From Amorphochlora amoebiformis (Eukaryota > Cercozoa > Chlorarachniophyceae): DNA of 64,000 nucleotides. The translations under genes and the position numbers were made by a program. Below the pieces are notes generated by a model that saw only the letters and a list, made by a program, of their open reading frames with translations, made no database searches and was not told where the DNA came from. Below are positions 58,894 through 64,000 of the stretch, piece by piece. The stretch is taken from assembly GCA_054601695.1 (NCBI GenBank), contig BAAHQB010000102.1, forward strand, positions 62,001 to 126,000. Direction: 5' to 3'. Within the stretch, counting starts at the first letter, position 1, and each line of letters begins with the position of its first letter.

Positions 58894-58941
58894 ATTACAT
58901 ATGGATTCTTCTAGCAATATGATTAAGCGTATATTATATCC
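58530..58941 (-). CDS. Exon 58899-58941 with four 3' echoes
   Basis: In minus sense the exon (after aaatcag) encodes GYNIRLIILLEES and runs to a gtaatt donor. Copies of its 3' part and donor (tagaagaatccatgtgtaac in gene sense) recur at about 58801-58840, 58690-58730, 58616-58650 and 58541-58580, all downstream. The echo rule seen elsewhere supports minus-strand coding. The gene it belongs to is not settled. Confidence 0.45.
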
Positions 58942-59013
58942 CTGATTTCATCATTTAGGATCAAAACAATCCATGCAAATGCATTTCTTGCACCCCAAAA
59001 TGACTTCCGTGTG

Positions 59014-59096
<83 letters not shown>

Positions 59097-59106
59097 TTAT
59101 ATATAT

Positions 59107-59159
<53 letters not shown>

Positions 59160-59202
59160 GCTTTAGGTGGCAAGTGTGTGTGTACCTTTTTGGTACAATG
59201 TG

Positions 59203-59252
<50 letters not shown>

Positions 59253-59289
59253 ATATATATATATATATTTATTTTTACATGTATATAAT

Positions 59290-59320
<31 letters not shown>

Positions 59321-59358
59321 TACACATATATACATTATATATATACACACATATATAC

Positions 59359-59399
<41 letters not shown>

Positions 59400-59563
59400 C
59401 CAACATTACACATATGCATATCTACATGTATTATCGTCTTATAGCATTTACAGCACAAAATTTGTAAATTTGTTTCATAAATATACATACAAATGTGCAC
59501 GGAAACATATATATATACCATACCGTGTAAACATATATACATATATATATATATATACCATAC

Positions 59564-59627
59564 CGTGATACTTAGAGGCATTTTTCACATCGAAATGCTC
59601 GTGTCGCCGTAAACCCCATGGGGACTC
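59564..59627 (-). CDS. Isolated minus-strand exon ([20 protein letters not shown])
   Basis: Acceptor atataag, 63 coding nt plus one, donor CACG|gtatgg. A 3' echo (acg|gtatggtatat) lies at 59514-59526. A second frame would read [21 protein letters not shown] and is discussed in the findings. Not assigned to a family. Confidence 0.4.
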
Positions 59628-59793
59628 CTTATATACCAGATATATATATATATATAAAAATATATGTACATCCGTGTATATATATATATATATATGTATG
59701 TATGTCTGTATGTATGTTTATATTTATGTATATATGTATATTGATTTATAAAAATATATATATATATATATATGTATATTGATTCTAAATGTG

Positions 59794-59839
<46 letters not shown>

Positions 59840-59880
59840 ATATATATATTTATATATATATATATATTTATATTTTTATA

Positions 59881-59932
<52 letters not shown>

Positions 59933-59988
59933 ATAATATATATATATATATATGACAATGTATATATGTATACATACATATCTACATG

Positions 59989-60058
<70 letters not shown>

Positions 60059-60151
60059 TATAATATGTATACGTTAGCAGCATACCATTATATTTATATA
60101 TTTTTATAGATGTATTTTTATATATATATATATATATATAATATATATATG

Positions 60152-60231
<80 letters not shown>

Positions 60232-60298
60232 AATATATATACATGTATAAATATATATATACATATATATACATATTATGTATATACATATATATATA

Positions 60299-60334
<36 letters not shown>

Positions 60335-60336
60335 CC

Positions 60337-60389
60337 ACAGTCAACGCATGTCGTCTCTTTACCCCCGCCCGCATCGAAATATCTTCCAT
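60337..60389 (-). CDS. Minus-strand island with ambiguous frame
   Basis: A complex 53-nt block ending in ACTGTG|gtatgt. One frame starts with ATG ([18 protein letters not shown]) and joins exon 59564-59627 in phase. A second frame reads [19 protein letters not shown] third, entered after ggaag at 60383, would end the methyltransferase-like gene (IFRCGRG-stop, 60359-60382). RNA data are needed to choose. Confidence 0.35.
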
Positions 60390-60465
60390 TTATATACATA
60401 CATATATATTACATATATATATATATATATATATATATACATGTGCATACATGAATTTGTAAATA

Positions 60466-60502
<37 letters not shown>

Positions 60503-60516
60503 ACTATATGTTCATG

Positions 60517-60550
<34 letters not shown>

Positions 60551-60671
60551 TAGGTTTATATGTAACTATTTATATGTACATAAGTATACATATATCATAT
60601 AACGTAGAATTATGTACATATAAATGCACTTAAAATATATATTTATTTATGTATATGTAGAGTATGTATGC

Positions 60672-60725
<54 letters not shown>

Positions 60726-60837
60726 TTACATAGATATATACTTTCGTTGATTTTTTCTCTTTGTTTTCTGAGAAATATGTATATTTCCTATATATAACAG
60801 TGTATCCATAAACATATATACAAATATGCATATATAC

Positions 60838-60868
<31 letters not shown>

Positions 60869-60988
60869 AAGTATGTATATATACATACAATATATATGTA
60901 TACATATTTATACATAGATATATACTTTTCGCCGCTTTTTCTTCTCCATTCGAAGGATCAGAACACTCCTGCGCATATGTAAGTTTAG

Positions 60989-61028
<40 letters not shown>

Positions 61029-61116
61029 GCAATATGTAGTATAATTTAACATATTCAAACATATACAATAATATATACATTCATTGTAATATATATATAT
61101 ATAGATATATACATTT

Positions 61117-61158
<42 letters not shown>

Positions 61159-61484
61159 TTATACATGTATATATATATTATACGTGTACATATATGTGTA
61201 TATAGTAATATATATATATATATTGTATACACATATATACATACATATATACATATATTTGCATATGCAATTATAGTATTATATGTTTGTATAAAATAGT
61301 ATAACATATTAGGATCTGTATATGTATATATATATATATATATATACATATATATCAACATATATATATATATATTTACATATGGATATATTTATATATT
61401 TTTTTATCACTATGAATTTATATAATAGTATAATATATATATATATATATATATACATACATATATATATAAATGCATATATTG

Positions 61485-61518
<34 letters not shown>

Positions 61519-61716
61519 ATATATATTAGTACGATGTCAGAATCTAAATATATACACATATATACATACATATATACATACATATATATATATTCGATAT
61601 ACACATACACACATAATATATATACATACATACATATATATATACATAAATAGGATTATGCATGATTATGTATGCATAGTATATATAATATTATGTATGC
61701 ATATAGTGTCAGGATC

Positions 61717-61752
<36 letters not shown>

Positions 61753-61791
61753 ATATTTTGTATGTATATAGTAGTATACCATGTCAGGATC

Positions 61792-61835
<44 letters not shown>

Positions 61836-61837
61836 CA

Positions 61838-61881
<44 letters not shown>

Positions 61882-61940
61882 AATATATATATATGTATAT
61901 ATTATTCTGTATGTATATAGTAGTATACCATGTCAGGATC

Positions 61941-61982
<42 letters not shown>

Positions 61983-62123
61983 CATATATGTACATATACA
62001 TATATACATATACATATATATTTACATATATGTATATATATATAATATTCTGTATGTATATAGTAGTATACCATGTCAGGATCTAGCAATAGATGACTCC
62101 GTTTCTTTGATGCAGATATCTAC

Positions 62124-62221
<98 letters not shown>

Positions 62222-62231
62222 ATATATATAT

Positions 62232-62329
<98 letters not shown>

Positions 62330-62400
62330 ATATTTGTGTGAGTATGATCGGTGTATGGACTATATAATACTATATTATATTTATATATGTACAAATGCCT

Positions 62401-62435
<35 letters not shown>

Positions 62436-62486
62436 GATGTGTGTGTGTGTGTGTACATTTATGTATGTATTACAAATACATACCTA

Positions 62487-62574
<88 letters not shown>

Positions 62575-62634
62575 GTATATACATATATATATGTAAACAT
62601 ACTGTATATTTTATAATATATGTTTTCATTGGAG

Positions 62635-62669
<35 letters not shown>

Positions 62670-62686
62670 TATAGGTGTATTATTAG

Positions 62687-62745
<59 letters not shown>

Positions 62746-62772
62746 CACATATGTAATTACATTTACATGTAT

Positions 62773-62809
<37 letters not shown>

Positions 62810-62811
62810 CG

Positions 62812-62863
<52 letters not shown>

Positions 62864-62901
62864 CGTATAAATGTGTGTATATATATATATATATGTACAT
62901 G

Positions 62902-62932
<31 letters not shown>

Positions 62933-63312
62933 ATACATATATATATATATATATATACACATATATATATATATATGTATACATATATATATATATATAT
63001 ATATGTATTATATGTATTATACACATACATATCTGACAGTACCATGATGAATATCCCTCCCTTCGGCTTAAGGATCTGTAATACCTACATATGTGTGTAC
63101 ATGTGTGTATATATATGTATATATATATATGTATGTATATATCAAAATACATATCAAGGATCTGTAATACCTACATATGTGTGTACATGTGTGTATATAT
63201 ATGTATATATATATATATATATGTATATATCAAAATACATATCAAGGATCTGTAATACCTACATATGTGTGTACATGTGTGTATATATATATGTATATAT
63301 ATGTATATATCA

Positions 63313-63365
<53 letters not shown>

Positions 63366-63525
63366 TAATATATATATATATATATGTATATATATTATAT
63401 TTTGTAAAAGTACACTTATATACATACATATATAGACGTATTAATATATATATATATATATATATATATGAAGGACTGTAATACCTATATGTATATGTAC
63501 AAAGTACATATACATACATGTATAC

Positions 63526-63558
<33 letters not shown>

Positions 63559-64000
63559 TATACATATATATACATAAAAAAAACCTGTCCATACATACGC
63601 CTTGCTAAGTACTTCCCAACCTTTCGTTTCCTTTCACAAAACCAACCGTATACTATTAGGTAATTTCCACTAAGTTTAGCCTACAGCTAGGGTTAGAGGG
63701 TTAGGATCAGAGTATTCAACAACAATATACTATTAGGTAATTTCCACTAAGTTTAGCCGATAGCTAGGGTTAGAGGGTTACAGTCAAGTAACGGTTTGGT
63801 CTAGAGTAACGGTTAGATGGATGAGGTATCTGTTTCGTGTATATTTCAGGCTTGTGATTAGGGTTAGGGTTAGGGTTAGGGTTAGGGTTAGGGTTAGGGT
63901 TAGGGTTAGGGTTAGGATTTACGATCGAAATATGATAGAGTCACAGCCTGTTTTATCGACCACGGCATGAAATCGAGTTTTGTTGAATATTTCGGCTAGT
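60359..64000 (-). CDS. Probable class I methyltransferase (METTL13/EEF1AKMT4-like), 3' part
   Basis: Exons from the right: 63923-64000 (cut by the window edge), 63585-63652, 63043-63075, 62072-62119, 60926-60968, 60742-60767 and possibly 60359-60382. The first reads [17 protein letters not shown], resembling the DKG(T)xD motif region of METTL13-type methyltransferases. 63585-63652 gives [15 protein letters not shown], then [11 protein letters not shown] and [12 protein letters not shown], matching the xLKPGGxFIxIS strand that follows in this fold. A Lys-rich end follows ([16 protein letters not shown]). Phase is kept from 63652 to 60742, but the junction 63923/63652 does not match, so a small exon is missing (candidate near 63790-63815). 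The SAM-binding part would be right of the window. Substrate unknown. Confidence 0.45.
61530..62071 (-). repeat. 3'-end echoes of exon 62072-62119
   Basis: The exon end and donor in gene sense (tagatcctgacatg|gtatactactatatac) recur at about 61909-61945, 61762-61793, 61704-61720 and, weakly, 61530-61547, with TA tracts between. All lie downstream of the parent on the minus strand. Confidence 0.85.
63085..63270 (-). repeat. 5'-side echoes of exon 63043-63075
   Basis: The acceptor and first exon bases (gtaggtattacag|atcctt in gene sense) recur at about 63152-63178 and 63243-63268 and, shorter, near 63474-63490, within ~90-bp units of cacacatatgtaggtattac. Upstream of the parent on the minus strand, as for other 5' echoes. 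Confidence 0.85.
63640..63785. repeat. Duplicated ~75-bp block upstream of exon 63585-63652
   Basis: atatactattaggtaatttc then cactaagtttagcc and agctagggttagagggtta occur at 63647-63705 and 63725-63780. The left copy contains the acceptor of exon 63585-63652, so the right copy is a 5' echo. Confidence 0.9.
63856..63917. repeat. TTAGGG array, 10 units
   Basis: Ten near-perfect TTAGGG units (CCCTAA in the sense of the minus-strand gene) directly beside the donor of exon 63923-64000. Confidence 0.95.

Overview
The window is nuclear DNA of a eukaryote, very probably a protist with TTAGGG-type telomere repeats. I cannot name the species. Short exons (typically 20-130 nt, about 50% GC) sit inside introns built almost entirely of simple sequence: (TA)n, (CT)n, TTAGGG/CCCTAA arrays and local minisatellites. 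Most long open frames here are translations of those repeats and are not genes. I found the genes by looking for islands bounded by ...AG and GT..., then requiring the reading phase to carry from island to island. Phase is continuous over almost every junction in the models below.

Layout: (1) 1452-13101 (+), the 3' part of an RRP1/Nop52 rRNA-processing gene whose 5' exons lie before the window. (2) 14928-20225 (-), a complete 366-aa protein with a Ser/Pro/Lys-rich N terminus and a fascin-like beta-trefoil region. (3) 20442-38088 (+), an unrecognised protein of roughly 700 aa in about 30 exons, divergent from (2) across 216 bp. (4) 39371-44948 (-), complete SMC5, 1054 aa, 8 exons. (5) 45127-48939 (+), a complete 751-aa membrane-anchored TKL kinase followed by a dead second kinase domain and a PGDYG-like domain, divergent from SMC5 across 178 bp. 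(6) 50552-57143 (-), an unrecognised protein of about 300 aa, with further minus-strand exons upstream (57764-60389) that may belong to it. (7) about 60359-64000 (-), the 3' part of a probable class I methyltransferase gene that leaves the window on the right. SMC5 (with SMC6) serves DNA repair and chromosome structure, and RRP1 serves 60S ribosome assembly. The genes share no obvious pathway.

The most unusual feature is what I call splice-junction echoes. Many exons have one to five partial copies in a neighbouring intron. Copies on the upstream side carry the acceptor plus the start of the exon. Copies on the downstream side carry the end of the exon plus the donor. The copies are separated by TA tracts. 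In one case a whole exon with both splice sites is present again in inverted orientation. The telomere-like arrays are intronic, not terminal. They lie in sense orientation as TTAGGG or CCCTAA depending on the intron, and CCCTAAC itself contains a CTAAC branch-point-like sequence next to pyrimidines. All exon limits are read by eye and need RNA data.
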